Position numbers and translations under genes: made by a program. Below are positions 23,239 to 32,455 of a stretch of 64,000 nt of DNA, in pieces. Position 1 is the stretch's first letter. Every line of letters begins with the position of its first letter. The stretch comes from JAKALX01 sp964508715 (lineage in GTDB: Bacteria > Chloroflexota > Dehalococcoidia > Tepidiformales > Tepidiformaceae), in the NCBI GenBank assembly GCA_964508715.1, contig CAZDUX010000011.1:49220-113219 (forward strand), in the 5' to 3' direction. Under the pieces are notes generated by a model. The model was given only the letters and a program-made list of their open reading frames with translations, searched no databases and was not told the DNA's origin.

Positions 23239-23913
23239 TCACGCGTCGGCGTAGAGGCGGAAGCCGAAGTCGCTGTAACGAAAGGTGGGGATGAGGCTGG
23301 AGCGGGCATTGATTCGCGTGACCTTCGTGCTATGGCGCCAGGCGCCGCCGCGGCTCACACGCCGCTGACCGGAGGCAGGCCCGGCGGGGGCGTATCCAGG
23401 GGACTCGGCGTAGTAGGTGGGGGAGTACCAGTCGGAGCACCATTCGTGGACGTTCTCGGCCATGCAGCGGAGGCCGTAGCCGTTGGCACAGGCATCGGTG
23501 GGTGGGTGTGGCGCGGTAAAGGCATCGATGGCGCTGGCGGATGGATGGCGGTCGCCGGGCCATGGCCAATCGCCAGAGTCGAGGCCGCCGAGGGCGGCGA
23601 ATTCACGTTCTGCTTCGGTGGGGAGCCGGTAGGTGATGCCGTCACGCTCAGAGAGCCAGGCGGCGAACGCCACGGCATCGAACCAGTTGATGCCGACTAC
23701 GGGCTGGGCCGGGTCAGCGAAACGCTCTTCGTGGACGAACGGCGGAGGCGGCGCACCGGCGGCGGCGACGAATGCGGCGTATTCGGCGTTAGTGACGGGC
23801 GAGACGGCGGCGCGGAAGGCCGGGAACTCGACACGGTGGGCCGGGGCCTCGTCGGTCCGCGAACCGTTCTTGCCCATGAGGAAGGAGCCGGCGGGGATGG
23901 GGACAAGGTGCAT
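23239..23913 (-). CDS. SUMF1/FGE-fold protein lacking the formylglycine cysteines
   Basis: This 224-residue protein has the FGE-sulfatase (SUMF1) fold. It has the N-terminal IPAGSFLMG motif, a PVTNAEYAAF segment, INWFDAVAFAAWLSE, YRLPTEAEREFAA, and ENVHEWCSDWY. It ends in a RVSRGGAW...GFRL segment. In true formylglycine-generating enzymes two cysteines lie between the GG-[SA]-W and the GFR motifs. Here that stretch has none, so sulfatase activation is unlikely. A binding or other oxidative role is more probable. ATG 23913 sits 6 nt after a -10 box, so the transcript is probably leaderless. Confidence 0.85.
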   Translation of the reverse strand: MHLVPIPAGSFLMGKNGSRTDEAPAHRVEFPAFRAAVSPVTNAEYAAFVAAAGAPPPPFVHEERFADPAQPVVGINWFDAVAFAAWLSERDGITYRLPTEAEREFAALGGLDSGDWPWPGDRHPSASAIDAFTAPHPPTDACANGYGLRCMAENVHEWCSDWYSPTYYAESPGYAPAGPASGQRRVSRGGAWRHSTKVTRINARSSLIPTFRYSDFGFRLYADA

Positions 23914-23919
23914 GCGGAC

Positions 23920-23925
23920 ATGGTA
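23920..23925 (-). promoter_or_regulatory. -10 box of the leaderless SUMF1-like gene
   Basis: TACCAT on the minus strand ends 6 nt before ATG 23913, with no ribosome-binding site in between. Confidence 0.5.
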
Positions 23926-24050
23926 GCCGGTGGGCATGGTCCGGTGCGGGTGCGCAGGCCGGCCCGGGGGTGCGAGAAGCGGGCTATCAACCGTTCCCGC
24001 AACTGCGGAGCCGGAGCCTCCACTCGATTGTGGCGGCGTCGTCATACAAA

Positions 24051-24080
24051 GGGAGGGTGCGAGTTTCCCCGCACCCTCCC
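24051..24080 (-). terminator. Intrinsic terminator of the acyl-CoA synthetase gene
   Basis: GGGAGGGTGCG and its exact complement form an 11-bp stem (24051-24061 with 24070-24080) around an 8-nt loop. On the minus strand TTTGTATG follows directly. It lies 20 nt after the synthetase stop codon. Confidence 0.8.
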
Positions 24081-24100
24081 CTGGAGTTACCGGAATGGTC

Positions 24101-25672
24101 CTACAGGTGGTCGTTGGTGGCGGTGCCGTAGCTCTTGCGGAGGTCGGTCTTGAGGACCTTGCCCATCGCGTTACGGGGTAGCTCGGGCACGATCGCGTAG
24201 TAGGCGGGGGCCTTGAAGCTGGCGAGGCGGCTCTTCGTGTACTCGGTGAGTTCGGCGGGGGTGATGCTCTCGCCGGCCCTGAGGACGATGACCGCCTTCA
24301 CCACCTCGCCCCAGTCGGTATCGGGCACACCGATGACGGCAGCTTCCTCGATCTTCGGGTGTTCTTCGAGGACGTTCTCGATCTCGCCGGGCGAGATATT
24401 CTCGCCACCGCGAATGATGAGGTCCTTCTTGCGGCCCGTGATGAAGAGGTAACCACCATCGTCGATCTTGCCGACGTCGCCGGTGTGCAGCCAGCCATCG
24501 ATGATGGCGGTGCTGGTGGCGTCTTCCTGCTTGTAGTAGCCCTTCATGACGCGCGCCGAGCGGACGCAGATTTCGCCCTCCTCGTTCGGCGGGAGGAGGT
24601 TGTTGCGCTCATCCATGATCCCGAGTTCGACGTCGGGCATCGCCTTGCCGACGGAGCGCAGGCGAAGCTCCTTGACGGCGGTATCGGTGCTGAGGTCGTG
24701 GTCTTCGGGCCCGAGGAACGTGAGGGTTGCGGTCGATTCAGTCTGGCCGTAGGCGTTAATGAGGCCGACGCCCTTCGGAGGGAAAACGTCGCAGGCACGG
24801 CGGACGACTTCGTAGGGCATGGGTGCCGCGCCATAGGTAATGCTCTGCATGGTGTGGATGTCGTACTTATCGAAGTCGGGCACTTCCATGATGCGCTTGA
24901 GCATGGTGGGGACGACGAAGGCGTGCGTGGCGCCTTCCTGCTGGACGGCCTGGAGCCAGTCTTCGGGGGTGAACTGGGGGAGGATGACGAGGGTCCGGCC
25001 GCTCCAGATGGCGAGCATCATGGTGGTGGCGCCAGCAACGTGGAAGAACGGGGCGGAGACGAGCACCTTCTCGTGGATCTCGGGGTCGGCCGGGTTCTGG
25101 TTGGTGACGTAGGCCGTCATGTCGAGATAGGTAAGCTGGACGCCCTTCGGCAGTGCCGTCGTACCCGATGTGAAGATGATGATGGTGGGATCGTGGTCGT
25201 CGACATCAGTCCAGATGTCGTCGTCGCTGGCGTTGGCGAGGAGCTGGCCGTAGTCGGTGAAGCGGCCCTGGCCGCCGCCATAGGCGATGAAGTGCTGTGT
25301 ATAGGTGAGCGTGGGGCGGATGCGCTCGACGAGGTCGAGGTAGCGGTCGGAAACGAAGACGGCCTGGCACTGGGAGACGTTGAGCATGTGGGTGAGCTCT
25401 TCGTCCTTGGCGCGGTAGTTGAGAGGAACGAAGGTGACACCGAGCATGGCGCAGGCGTAGTAGGTGATCACGTAGTCGACGCTGTTGACCGACATGGCCG
25501 CGATCTTCTGGCCCTTTTCGATGCCGAGGCCCTGGAGGGCGTTGGCGAGGCGGGTGACGAGCGGGAGCATCTCCTCGTAGGTGACGCGCTTGTTGGTCCC
25601 GCCGAACTCGACGAGCGCCTCCCTGTCGGGAACGACGGCCGAGGAGATCTGCAGGAATTCGATTGTGTTCAT
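24101..25672 (-). CDS. Acyl-CoA synthetase (AMP-forming, fatty-acid:CoA ligase family)
   Basis: This is a 523-residue ANL-superfamily ligase. The AMP-binding P-loop-like motif is TIIIFTSGTTALPKGVQL. A YGQTES motif appears near residue 325, then GWLHTGDVGKIDDGGYLF, the RKKDLIIRGGENISPGEIE hinge, and a C-terminal RNAMGKVLKTDLR with the catalytic lysine. It activates a carboxylic acid, probably a fatty acid, to its CoA thioester via an acyl-adenylate. ATG 25672 follows CGGAG. The longer open frame upstream lacks family residues. It could feed the acyl-CoA dehydrogenase at 2.2 kb. Confidence 0.93.
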   Translation of the reverse strand: MNTIEFLQISSAVVPDREALVEFGGTNKRVTYEEMLPLVTRLANALQGLGIEKGQKIAAMSVNSVDYVITYYACAMLGVTFVPLNYRAKDEELTHMLNVSQCQAVFVSDRYLDLVERIRPTLTYTQHFIAYGGGQGRFTDYGQLLANASDDDIWTDVDDHDPTIIIFTSGTTALPKGVQLTYLDMTAYVTNQNPADPEIHEKVLVSAPFFHVAGATTMMLAIWSGRTLVILPQFTPEDWLQAVQQEGATHAFVVPTMLKRIMEVPDFDKYDIHTMQSITYGAAPMPYEVVRRACDVFPPKGVGLINAYGQTESTATLTFLGPEDHDLSTDTAVKELRLRSVGKAMPDVELGIMDERNNLLPPNEEGEICVRSARVMKGYYKQEDATSTAIIDGWLHTGDVGKIDDGGYLFITGRKKDLIIRGGENISPGEIENVLEEHPKIEEAAVIGVPDTDWGEVVKAVIVLRAGESITPAELTEYTKSRLASFKAPAYYAIVPELPRNAMGKVLKTDLRKSYGTATNDHL

Positions 25673-25956
25673 CGGTACTCCGGTATGAGGCGGATAAGGG
25701 GTCGTGTGCGTGCGGGATTCTACCGTACGAGGGGAGCTTGGGCGAATCTGAGGGGGCCCGGATGGTCGAGGTTGCGAGTATCGAATGGGAGGGATTGCGA
25801 AGCCGTACACAGGCATGGCAATTGCTATGGCTGCCATCACGCAGGCAAACAGGTGGCGAAGCGCACCGTGTGATGAGGGGCGAGGGCTACCCGGTGCCGG
25901 GCCGCTATCCCCGGCACGAGCGTTCATTGCTGCGGCCGGCCGGGAAAACGCAGGCG

Positions 25957-26532
25957 CTACTTCGGACAGGTGACCGCCGAGAAGAGGTTCGGCCCGACCC
26001 GCTCCGTGCACGTCCGGTTGCGAGTATCAACCACCACGTGGCCCTGCCTGTCGAGCGAGATGGCAAGGCTATCGAGATTGGGCCCATCGCTATCGAGGCG
26101 CAGGCCCGTGAGGTCGTAGACGGCACGATTGCAGGCTTCCCGAAGGATCACGGAGGAGCCGGCAGCCTGTGGCGATTGGCGTGCTCCATATTGCTGGAGG
26201 ATCTGCGGAAGGAGCGGGTCGTTCGCAGCGAGCTGGGCGACGCGGCAGCGGGTCGCGGCTCCACGGTTTGCGGCATCCAGGTCGGAAAGGGCACGAGCGC
26301 TCCCATCGCCGAGCCGGACGAAGTAGAAGTTGTTCTTCGCTTCGTACGTGATCGTGTTGGGGGCGAAGGAGTCGGCGAGGGGGAGCGTGACCTTACCGTT
26401 GTTGGCGCCCGAATCGAGGAAGGTGACGAAGAAGACAACCGCAGCAGCCATGAGGACAAGTGCGAGAACGGCGCCCGTACAGCCGAGGAGGACGGGCGGC
26501 CGGACGGCAGGTTCGGAGGCGTTTAGCTGCAT
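25957..26532 (-). CDS. Hypothetical single-pass membrane protein
   Basis: This 191-residue protein has one N-terminal membrane segment (about 13-40, ALVLMAAAVVFFVTF) and an outside domain with a TITYEAKNNFYFVRL strand region. Four cysteines are spread along the domain, including CRVAQLAA, EACNRAV, TCTERV and a terminal TCPK. This suggests disulfides and an extracytoplasmic location. I recognise no family. It lies between the acyl-CoA synthetase and the divergent galE-like gene with no obvious operon partner. Confidence 0.65.
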   Translation of the reverse strand: MQLNASEPAVRPPVLLGCTGAVLALVLMAAAVVFFVTFLDSGANNGKVTLPLADSFAPNTITYEAKNNFYFVRLGDGSARALSDLDAANRGAATRCRVAQLAANDPLLPQILQQYGARQSPQAAGSSVILREACNRAVYDLTGLRLDSDGPNLDSLAISLDRQGHVVVDTRNRTCTERVGPNLFSAVTCPK

Positions 26533-26752
26533 TGGGCCACGCTGCTGATGTGGAGCGGGAGCGAGACCAGGAGAGCAGCTTCACCGGAGGCGAGCAGGTG
26601 CGCGGCAGGGGTCACCATAACGAGCGGATGATACCAGAGCGAGGGACGGATTCCGGTTAGGGAGGCCCGCACGAGCTTGCCGGGCGATTTTCGACTTTGC
26701 ACTTTAGTCTCGGCGCAGAGATCCTCCAAAGCGAGGGAGAAGGAGTGGAGAG

Positions 26753-27664
26753 ATGAAAATCCTTGTCACCGGGGGCGCCGGGTTCATCGGGTCCCACGTG
26801 GTGGAGGCGTACGTTGCAGAAGGTCACGATGTACGGGTCATCGATAACCTCGCCACGGGCCGGCGCTCGAACGTACCGGCGGGCGTCCGTCTCCACGAGG
26901 TGGATATCCACTCGCACGAGACTGCGGCGGTCTTCGCCGAGTTCGGGCCGGATGTGGTCAACCACCTGGCCGCGCAGGCGAGCGTGAAGGTCTCGACGAC
27001 CGACCCGGTGCACGACCTCGAAGTGAATGGCGGTGGTACCGCGACGATCGCACGGCTCTGCGTGGAGCACGGGGTGAGGAAGCTGATCTACGCCTCGACC
27101 GGCGGTGCGCTCTACGGCGACCCGGACTTCGTGCCGGTGCCGGAGACGCATCCGATCCGGGCACTCTCGCCTTACGGGACTTCGAAGCGCGTGGGCGAGC
27201 TGTATATCGAGCTCTACAACCGGACCGCCGGGCTCGACTACACCATCCTCCGCTATGCGAACGCCTACGGACCGAGGCAGGACCCGCACGGAGAGGCCGG
27301 CGTCATCGCCATCTTCACGGGGCTCATGCTTGCGGGGGAGACGTGCACGATCGACGGGGATGGTGAGCAGCAGAAGGACTACGTCTACGTTGGCGACATC
27401 ACCCGTGCCAATGTCGCTGCGCTGACGATGGGCAGCGGCGAGGCGATCAACATCGGTACAGGTAAAGGTACATCGGTGAACCAGATCTTCAACGCCCTTG
27501 CGGCGGCGACGGGGAACTCCCGGCCAGCTCGGTATGGCCCGCCCCGGCCCGGTGACGTGCGAAATATCTGGCTTGATAGCACGCTCGCGGGGCAGGCCCT
27601 TGGCTGGCAGCACCGTGTGGGAATCGATGAGGGCATCCGGCTAACGGTCGATTCATTTCGTTAG
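26753..27664 (+). CDS. galE: NAD-dependent epimerase/dehydratase, UDP-glucose 4-epimerase type
   Basis: This 303-residue extended SDR protein has the N-terminal TGGAGFIGSHVVE Rossmann motif and an HLAAQASVKVS segment. The serine/threonine of YASTGGALYG lies near 115, the YxxxK pair is in SPYGTSKRVGE, and an RYANAYGPRQDP region follows. That is the standard layout for UDP-hexose 4-epimerases that supply nucleotide sugars for envelope polysaccharides. AAGGAG precedes ATG 26753. GalE activity is the likeliest, but UDP-glucuronate or other sugar epimerases share these motifs, so the symbol is provisional. Confidence 0.88.
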   Translation: MKILVTGGAGFIGSHVVEAYVAEGHDVRVIDNLATGRRSNVPAGVRLHEVDIHSHETAAVFAEFGPDVVNHLAAQASVKVSTTDPVHDLEVNGGGTATIARLCVEHGVRKLIYASTGGALYGDPDFVPVPETHPIRALSPYGTSKRVGELYIELYNRTAGLDYTILRYANAYGPRQDPHGEAGVIAIFTGLMLAGETCTIDGDGEQQKDYVYVGDITRANVAALTMGSGEAINIGTGKGTSVNQIFNALAAATGNSRPARYGPPRPGDVRNIWLDSTLAGQALGWQHRVGIDEGIRLTVDSFR

Positions 27665-27771
27665 CGACGGGGTGGCCGGCGATGAGGGCACAACTGCAAC
27701 TTTTTCATGGACCATGGGCTATTTCACAGAAAGGTCGGTTGCCTGACGATACCCTCTCTGAGAGGCACGAC

Positions 27772-27990
27772 ATGAATCGCCGTTACCGGACCCAGCGCCA
27801 TCGCCCCCACCGCTCACCGACTGACCACCGCTCGCTGCGGCTGCAAGAGTTCGCGCGTTCGGTCTCGATGGCGCACTGCGAGCTCACGGGGTTCCCGGCA
27901 GATAACTCGCTGGCGATCGCCGAGTTCACGGTCAAGGTCATCGCGCTCGAAGCGGCCTGGGATGACCTGCTCGAGGCACTCGCGGCCTGA
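27772..27990 (+). CDS. Small hypothetical basic protein
   Basis: This is a 72-residue product. The first 25 residues are very rich in Arg and His, and the rest forms one or two amphipathic helices (IAEFTVKVIALEAAWDDLLEALA). ATG 27772 follows GAGAGG; an alternative ATG at 27682 has no such site and would add a stretch of random composition. No family was recognised. It could bind nucleic acid through its basic end, but that is only composition-based. Confidence 0.5.
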   Translation: MNRRYRTQRHRPHRSPTDHRSLRLQEFARSVSMAHCELTGFPADNSLAIAEFTVKVIALEAAWDDLLEALAA

Positions 27991-28063
27991 GGCGATCCAC
28001 GGCAGAAATAGTGTGATAGTCCTACATTAGGTGCCGGAAATGGCACAGGCCAACAGATGCCCG

Positions 28064-28069
28064 TATGCT
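28064..28069 (+). promoter_or_regulatory. -10 box of the leaderless MFS gene
   Basis: TATGCT ends 7 nt before ATG 28077. The ATG at 28065 lies inside the -10 hexamer and therefore cannot be the start if this promoter is used. Confidence 0.5.
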
Positions 28070-28076
28070 CCACCCC

Positions 28077-29354
28077 ATGGGAGCCTGGGCTTCGCACACG
28101 TTCGCAGCATTCGCCAGTCCGCGCTTCCGTATCCTGTGGCTCGGGTCACTGCTGGCGTACATTGCATTCTTCATGTCGACCGTTGTACAGGCGGTCGTTG
28201 CATTCGATCTGAGCGGGAACAACAGGGCGGTGGGGTTCGTCGTATTCGCGCAGGGGCTGGCGCAACTTGCCCTCGGGCCGCTGGGTGGGGCGCTGGCCGA
28301 CAGGCTCTCGAAGAAGTCAGTCATCCTGGCCTGCCAGGTGACGATCATGCTGTGCTTTGCCGGGCTCGGGGTGCTCGTCGCGGCAGATGTAATCGACGTG
28401 ATGTACCTGGCGATCGGGTCCTTCATCATTGGCATGGCGTTCTCGTTCCTGGGGCCTTCGCGGCAGGCATTCATGCTCGAACTGGTCGACCAGGCTCGCC
28501 GGGGGAACGCGGTAGCACTCAGCCAGGTTGCACTCAACGCCTCGCGCGTCGTGGCGCCACTCATCGCGGGTGTGATGCTCGGGGTCGGCTTCATCGGCCC
28601 TGGCGGTGCGTACTTCGGGATGGGGGTGCTCTACGTTGGGGCAATCGCCTGCACGGTCTCGCTCCCGGCTACACCACCGGCCGACATGGCGGCCGGGCGA
28701 AGCATCTTCGGCGATATCGCGGTCGGAGTGAGCTACGTAACACAGACCCGGTCACTGCGGCTGCTCGTGCTCTCGTACGTCCTGGTGATCATGTTCGGGT
28801 TCAGCTATGTGACGGTGCTCCCCGGCCTCGTCGTCAATCAGCTCGGGCGTGATGCGGATAGCATCACGGTGCTTCTCGGGGTCAACGCCATCGGCGGGCT
28901 GGCGGCGAGTCTCGGTGTGGCGGCGAAAGCCGACTCACGGCACGCCGGAGCGATTTACTCGGCTATGTGCCTGGTTTTCGCACTGGCGTTGATGGCGATG
29001 GGTGCTGCGCCTTCGTTCCCCCTGCTCGGGGGTGCAATGCTCCTGGCGGGCTTTGGGAGCGGCGGCTTCCAGACGCTCAACGGCGCCCTGGTTTCTCACC
29101 GCTGTGATCCGGCTTACTTCGGGCGCGTGGTCTCGCTGACCTTCCTCGCATTCGCGGCATCGAGCGTGATTGCACTCCCGATCGGCTTCCTGGCCGATGC
29201 GGCCGGTGAGCGTGCCACGGTATTCGCGATGGGCGCGGCTGTCGCCACGGCCACGGTGATGACCTGGCTGCTGGACCGTTCGGCGGGTGAGGCTGAGCCG
29301 GGCATTCGCGTGGAGGTCGCTGCGGTCGCCCTGGGCGAGGGTGAGCGCTCCTAG
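28077..29354 (+). CDS. MFS transporter, multidrug-efflux type
   Basis: This 425-residue major facilitator protein has about twelve membrane helices. The loop 2-3 motif appears as GGALADRLSKKSVIL, and a GRVVSLTF segment near 350 is typical of the MFS_3/enterobactin-exporter-like group. It probably exports drugs or small metabolites by proton antiport; the substrate is unknown. I take ATG 28077 rather than 28065 because of the -10 box position. Its stop codon overlaps the stop codon of the convergent GH15 gene within a CTAG palindrome. Confidence 0.88.
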   Translation: MGAWASHTFAAFASPRFRILWLGSLLAYIAFFMSTVVQAVVAFDLSGNNRAVGFVVFAQGLAQLALGPLGGALADRLSKKSVILACQVTIMLCFAGLGVLVAADVIDVMYLAIGSFIIGMAFSFLGPSRQAFMLELVDQARRGNAVALSQVALNASRVVAPLIAGVMLGVGFIGPGGAYFGMGVLYVGAIACTVSLPATPPADMAAGRSIFGDIAVGVSYVTQTRSLRLLVLSYVLVIMFGFSYVTVLPGLVVNQLGRDADSITVLLGVNAIGGLAASLGVAAKADSRHAGAIYSAMCLVFALALMAMGAAPSFPLLGGAMLLAGFGSGGFQTLNGALVSHRCDPAYFGRVVSLTFLAFAASSVIALPIGFLADAAGERATVFAMGAAVATATVMTWLLDRSAGEAEPGIRVEVAAVALGEGERS

Positions 29355-31153
29355 GAGCCACCACCGGCTCGGTGCTCGGCGGGTCCATGTTCCTGGCCCA
29401 GGTTGTGGGCGGTGTTGACGAGGCCGACGTGCGAAAACGCCTGTGGGAAGTTGCCGAGTTGCCGCCTGGCGGCCGGGTCGTACTCCTCGGCGAGGAGCCC
29501 AACGTCGTTGCAGATCCCGAGCAGGCGATCGAATACGGCGTGCGCGTCATCATCCCTGCCGATGAGGTGGAGCGTATCGGCGTACCAGAAGGTACAGGCG
29601 AGGAAGGCCCCTTCGCCGGACGGGAGGCCATCGACCTTCCCGCCCGTGTCGTAGCGCTTGATGAAGCCATCGCACATCAGGTCCTGTTCGATCGCCGCAA
29701 CAGTCCCGGCGACACGGGGGTCCTTCGCGTCGAGGAAGCCCACCTGGGGAATCATGAGCAGGGCCGCATCGAGCTGTGAGCTGCCATAAGCCTGGACAAA
29801 GGTGTTGCGACTGCGATCGAAGCCTTTCTCGCACACCTCGTCGTGGATCTGCTTGCGGAGGGCACGCCAGCGATCGATCGGTCCTTCGAGGCCGAAGTGC
29901 TCGGCGCCGCGAACGGCGCGGTCGAGGGCAACCCAGGCCATGACCTTCGAGTGGGTGAACTGCTGACGCGGACCACGGATCTCCCACATTCCTTCGTCGG
30001 GCTGGTCCCAGTTCGTTTCGAGGTAGTCCATGAGCTCACGCTGGAATTCCCATGCGGCCTCCTGGGGCTCGATTCCCGTACGGGTGGCAACGTGGAGCGT
30101 GTCCATCAATTCACCGAAAACATCGAGCTGGAGCTGGGTGTGGGCGGCGTTTCCAATCCTGACGGGCCCGCTCCCCTGGTAACCCTTCAGCCATGCGATT
30201 TCGTATTCGGGGAGCAAGCGCTCTCCGCCGATGCCATACATGATCTGCACCTGGTGGGCGCTCCCGGCCGCGGAGCGCAGCAGCCAGTCGCGCCATGCCC
30301 GGGCCTCATCGGTATAGCCCGAAATGAGCAGTGCGTAGAGGGTGAGCGTCGCGTCGCGGAGCCAGCAGTAGCGATAGTCCCAGTTGCGCACGCCGCCCAT
30401 CTGCTCGGGGAGCGAGGTGGTTGGGGCGGCGACGATCCCGCCCGTTGGGCTGTACGTGAGCGCCTTGAGGGTGACGAGCGAACGGATGACACGATCGCGG
30501 TAGCGGTTGGTGCAGGTAGATTTCTTCGTCCAGTCGCCCCATGCCTGTTCTGTGCGGCGAAGCGCGTGGTTGGCCTCGATCGCCTTGAGTTCGGGCAGGT
30601 GAGAGGGCCGCCAGGTGAGGGTGAACGGCGCTTCCTCACCTTCGTGCAGGCGGAACTCGGCGACCGTGTGGAAGTCCTTACCCTGCATGTGGACGGGGCT
30701 TCGAAGCTGGACAGCATCGGGGCCGGAGATGGCGTTGAGCCCATGTTCGGCGTGGCGTACCCAGGGGATAGCCGACCCATAAGCGAACCGCAGCGAGAGG
30801 TCCATCTCGAAGACCACTGACCCGTGCAGGCATTTCACGATGCGGACGAGGTCGACGCGCTGGCTGTCCTCTCGAAGGGGCATGAAGTCGATGAGCACGG
30901 CGGTGCCGGAGTCGGTCTCGAAGGTTGTCTCGAGAATCGTCGTGCCGTCGCGGTAGGTTCGCGTCGTCTTCGTCGCGCCGCCTTTGGGGGAAATCCGCCA
31001 CTGGCCGTTCTCGTCGTCGCCGAGCAGCGCGGCAAAACAGGCGGCCGAATCGAACCGTGGGAGGCAGAGCCAATCGATGGAACCGTCGCGGCCAACGAGC
31101 GCGGCGGTGTGGGTGTCGCCGATGAGTGCATAGTCCTCGATGCGTAGCGCCAT
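29351..31153 (-). CDS. Glycoside hydrolase family 15 protein (glucoamylase/trehalase type)
   Basis: This is a GH15 protein of 600 residues. An N-terminal beta-sandwich domain begins IEDYALIGDTHTAALVGRDGS. It is followed by an (alpha/alpha)6 barrel with the hallmark WDYRYCWLRDA near residue 264 and a conserved EGAFLACTFWYADTL segment near the end. Such bacterial enzymes hydrolyse alpha-glucosidic bonds in maltodextrins or trehalose; the specificity is not readable. No signal peptide is seen, so it is cytoplasmic. ATG 31153 is 7 nt from a -10 box. The gene converges with the MFS gene with overlapping stops. Confidence 0.92.
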   Translation of the reverse strand: MALRIEDYALIGDTHTAALVGRDGSIDWLCLPRFDSAACFAALLGDDENGQWRISPKGGATKTTRTYRDGTTILETTFETDSGTAVLIDFMPLREDSQRVDLVRIVKCLHGSVVFEMDLSLRFAYGSAIPWVRHAEHGLNAISGPDAVQLRSPVHMQGKDFHTVAEFRLHEGEEAPFTLTWRPSHLPELKAIEANHALRRTEQAWGDWTKKSTCTNRYRDRVIRSLVTLKALTYSPTGGIVAAPTTSLPEQMGGVRNWDYRYCWLRDATLTLYALLISGYTDEARAWRDWLLRSAAGSAHQVQIMYGIGGERLLPEYEIAWLKGYQGSGPVRIGNAAHTQLQLDVFGELMDTLHVATRTGIEPQEAAWEFQRELMDYLETNWDQPDEGMWEIRGPRQQFTHSKVMAWVALDRAVRGAEHFGLEGPIDRWRALRKQIHDEVCEKGFDRSRNTFVQAYGSSQLDAALLMIPQVGFLDAKDPRVAGTVAAIEQDLMCDGFIKRYDTGGKVDGLPSGEGAFLACTFWYADTLHLIGRDDDAHAVFDRLLGICNDVGLLAEEYDPAARRQLGNFPQAFSHVGLVNTAHNLGQEHGPAEHRAGGGS

Positions 31154-31160
31154 TAACGAG

Positions 31161-31166
31161 AGGGTA
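31161..31166 (-). promoter_or_regulatory. -10 box of the leaderless GH15 gene
   Basis: TACCCT on the minus strand ends 7 nt before ATG 31153. There is no Shine-Dalgarno. Confidence 0.5.
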
Positions 31167-31566
31167 GATCAGCGCTGCTCGTTCGATCCTTCTCAGCGAA
31201 TTGCGATGTCATTGCAAGACCGTCGCAACTGCCGGGTGCGGGCTTTGCTGTTCGAAGGCCGTAAGCGGTGTGGCATCGCGGTGGGGGCGGAGTTTGTGCC
31301 CGGCTCGGTATCGCGGAAGAAAGCCCGCGCGATGGCTTCAGCGCGGGAGGAGCGGAGCGGGCGAGCCGTAAGATTCCGGGCCGCCCCGCATTGCAGATTC
31401 GTTGCAGCTCGAGGACGGTGCGCACGCTGATGGGGCAGGCCCGTATGCTGGCGGCGACGCGCTCGCGGATGCTGCTCCGCCCCGGCCGGCAAGCCGCACG
31501 TTGCTGGCCGCGGGCGGCGCGGCGCTTACACTCTTCCTGCCGGGGGAAGTCCCGCAGGAGGCATCG
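31167..31566. other. Divergent intergenic region, promoter for SDR gene
   Basis: About 400 nt without a gene. A TTACACT -10 candidate near 31530 with TTGCTG about 20 bp upstream could drive the SDR gene, whose AGGAGG site lies at 31555-31563. GC-rich inverted stretches near 31325-31360 are present but unremarkable. Confidence 0.45.
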
Positions 31567-32346
31567 ATGGGGTTGGAACTCTCGCTGCGCGGACGCAAGG
31601 CGCTGGTGACGGGTGGCTCAACGGGGATTGGGGAGGGGATCGCGATGGCCCTCGCCGAGGCCGGGGCGGATGTCGCCATCAGCTACACGAATCGCCAGCA
31701 GCTCGCCTTCGACGTCGTCCAGCAGCTCGAATCGCGGGGCGTGAACGCACTGGCCCTGCGAGCGGACGTGTCGAAGGCGCCGGCCGTGGCTGCACTGTTC
31801 GAGGAGTTCGACAAGCAGTGGGGGCAAATCGACATCCTCGCGGATAACGCCGGGATCGAAGGACCGCAGGCCATGGCCTGGGAGTCAGACCCGGCGCAGT
31901 TCGAGCGGGTCATCTCGACCAACCTGCTCGGCGGGTACTACTGCGCACGTGAAGCACTCAGGCGAATGGTTCCACGACGATCAGGAGTCATCGTATCGGT
32001 CTCGTCGATTCACGAAGTGATCCCACGGAGCGGGTATGGCGCGTACGCAGCGAGCAAGGCGGGGCTGGCGATGCTCATGAAGACGCTCGCGCAGGAGGCT
32101 GGCGGGTATGGGATCCGCGTGTTCTCGGTGGCGCCGGGCGCGGTAACAGCCAGGACGACCCGTGGCGGCACGGTGCATGGCAGCGTCGTAGGAGAGGGGC
32201 TCCCGGCTGGGCGAATCAGCTCGCCGAAGGAGGTCGGGCGGCTGGTGGCCATACTGGCCTCGGATATCGGGAGCTCCATCACCGGCACCACCGTGTTCGT
32301 GGACGGCGGGATGATGCTTCACCCGGCGTTCGAGCACGGAACGTAG
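31567..32346 (+). CDS. Short-chain dehydrogenase/reductase (glucose-1-dehydrogenase-like)
   Basis: This is a classical SDR of 259 residues. The TGGSTGIGEG cofactor motif lies near residue 15, and DNAGI near 95 stands for the usual NNAGI. The catalytic Ser is in VSVSSIHE and the YxxxK pair in YGAYAASKAG. The C-terminal SSITGTTVFVDGGM is typical of the glucose-1-dehydrogenase/3-oxoacyl-reductase group. It reduces or oxidises a carbonyl/alcohol with NAD(P); the substrate is unknown. ATG 31567 follows AGGAGG, and the longer open frame upstream is not coding. It converges with the MMPL transporter gene. Confidence 0.9.
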   Translation: MGLELSLRGRKALVTGGSTGIGEGIAMALAEAGADVAISYTNRQQLAFDVVQQLESRGVNALALRADVSKAPAVAALFEEFDKQWGQIDILADNAGIEGPQAMAWESDPAQFERVISTNLLGGYYCAREALRRMVPRRSGVIVSVSSIHEVIPRSGYGAYAASKAGLAMLMKTLAQEAGGYGIRVFSVAPGAVTARTTRGGTVHGSVVGEGLPAGRISSPKEVGRLVAILASDIGSSITGTTVFVDGGMMLHPAFEHGT

Positions 32347-32455
32347 CCACCACCGGCTGCCGATTATCGATTGGCGATGGCGGGGTTCGAGGCGCGGCCG
32401 GGACTTCGGTTACCCGGCCCGTTGCGATTGGGGGCAGCCTCGCCACGCAAGGTCA

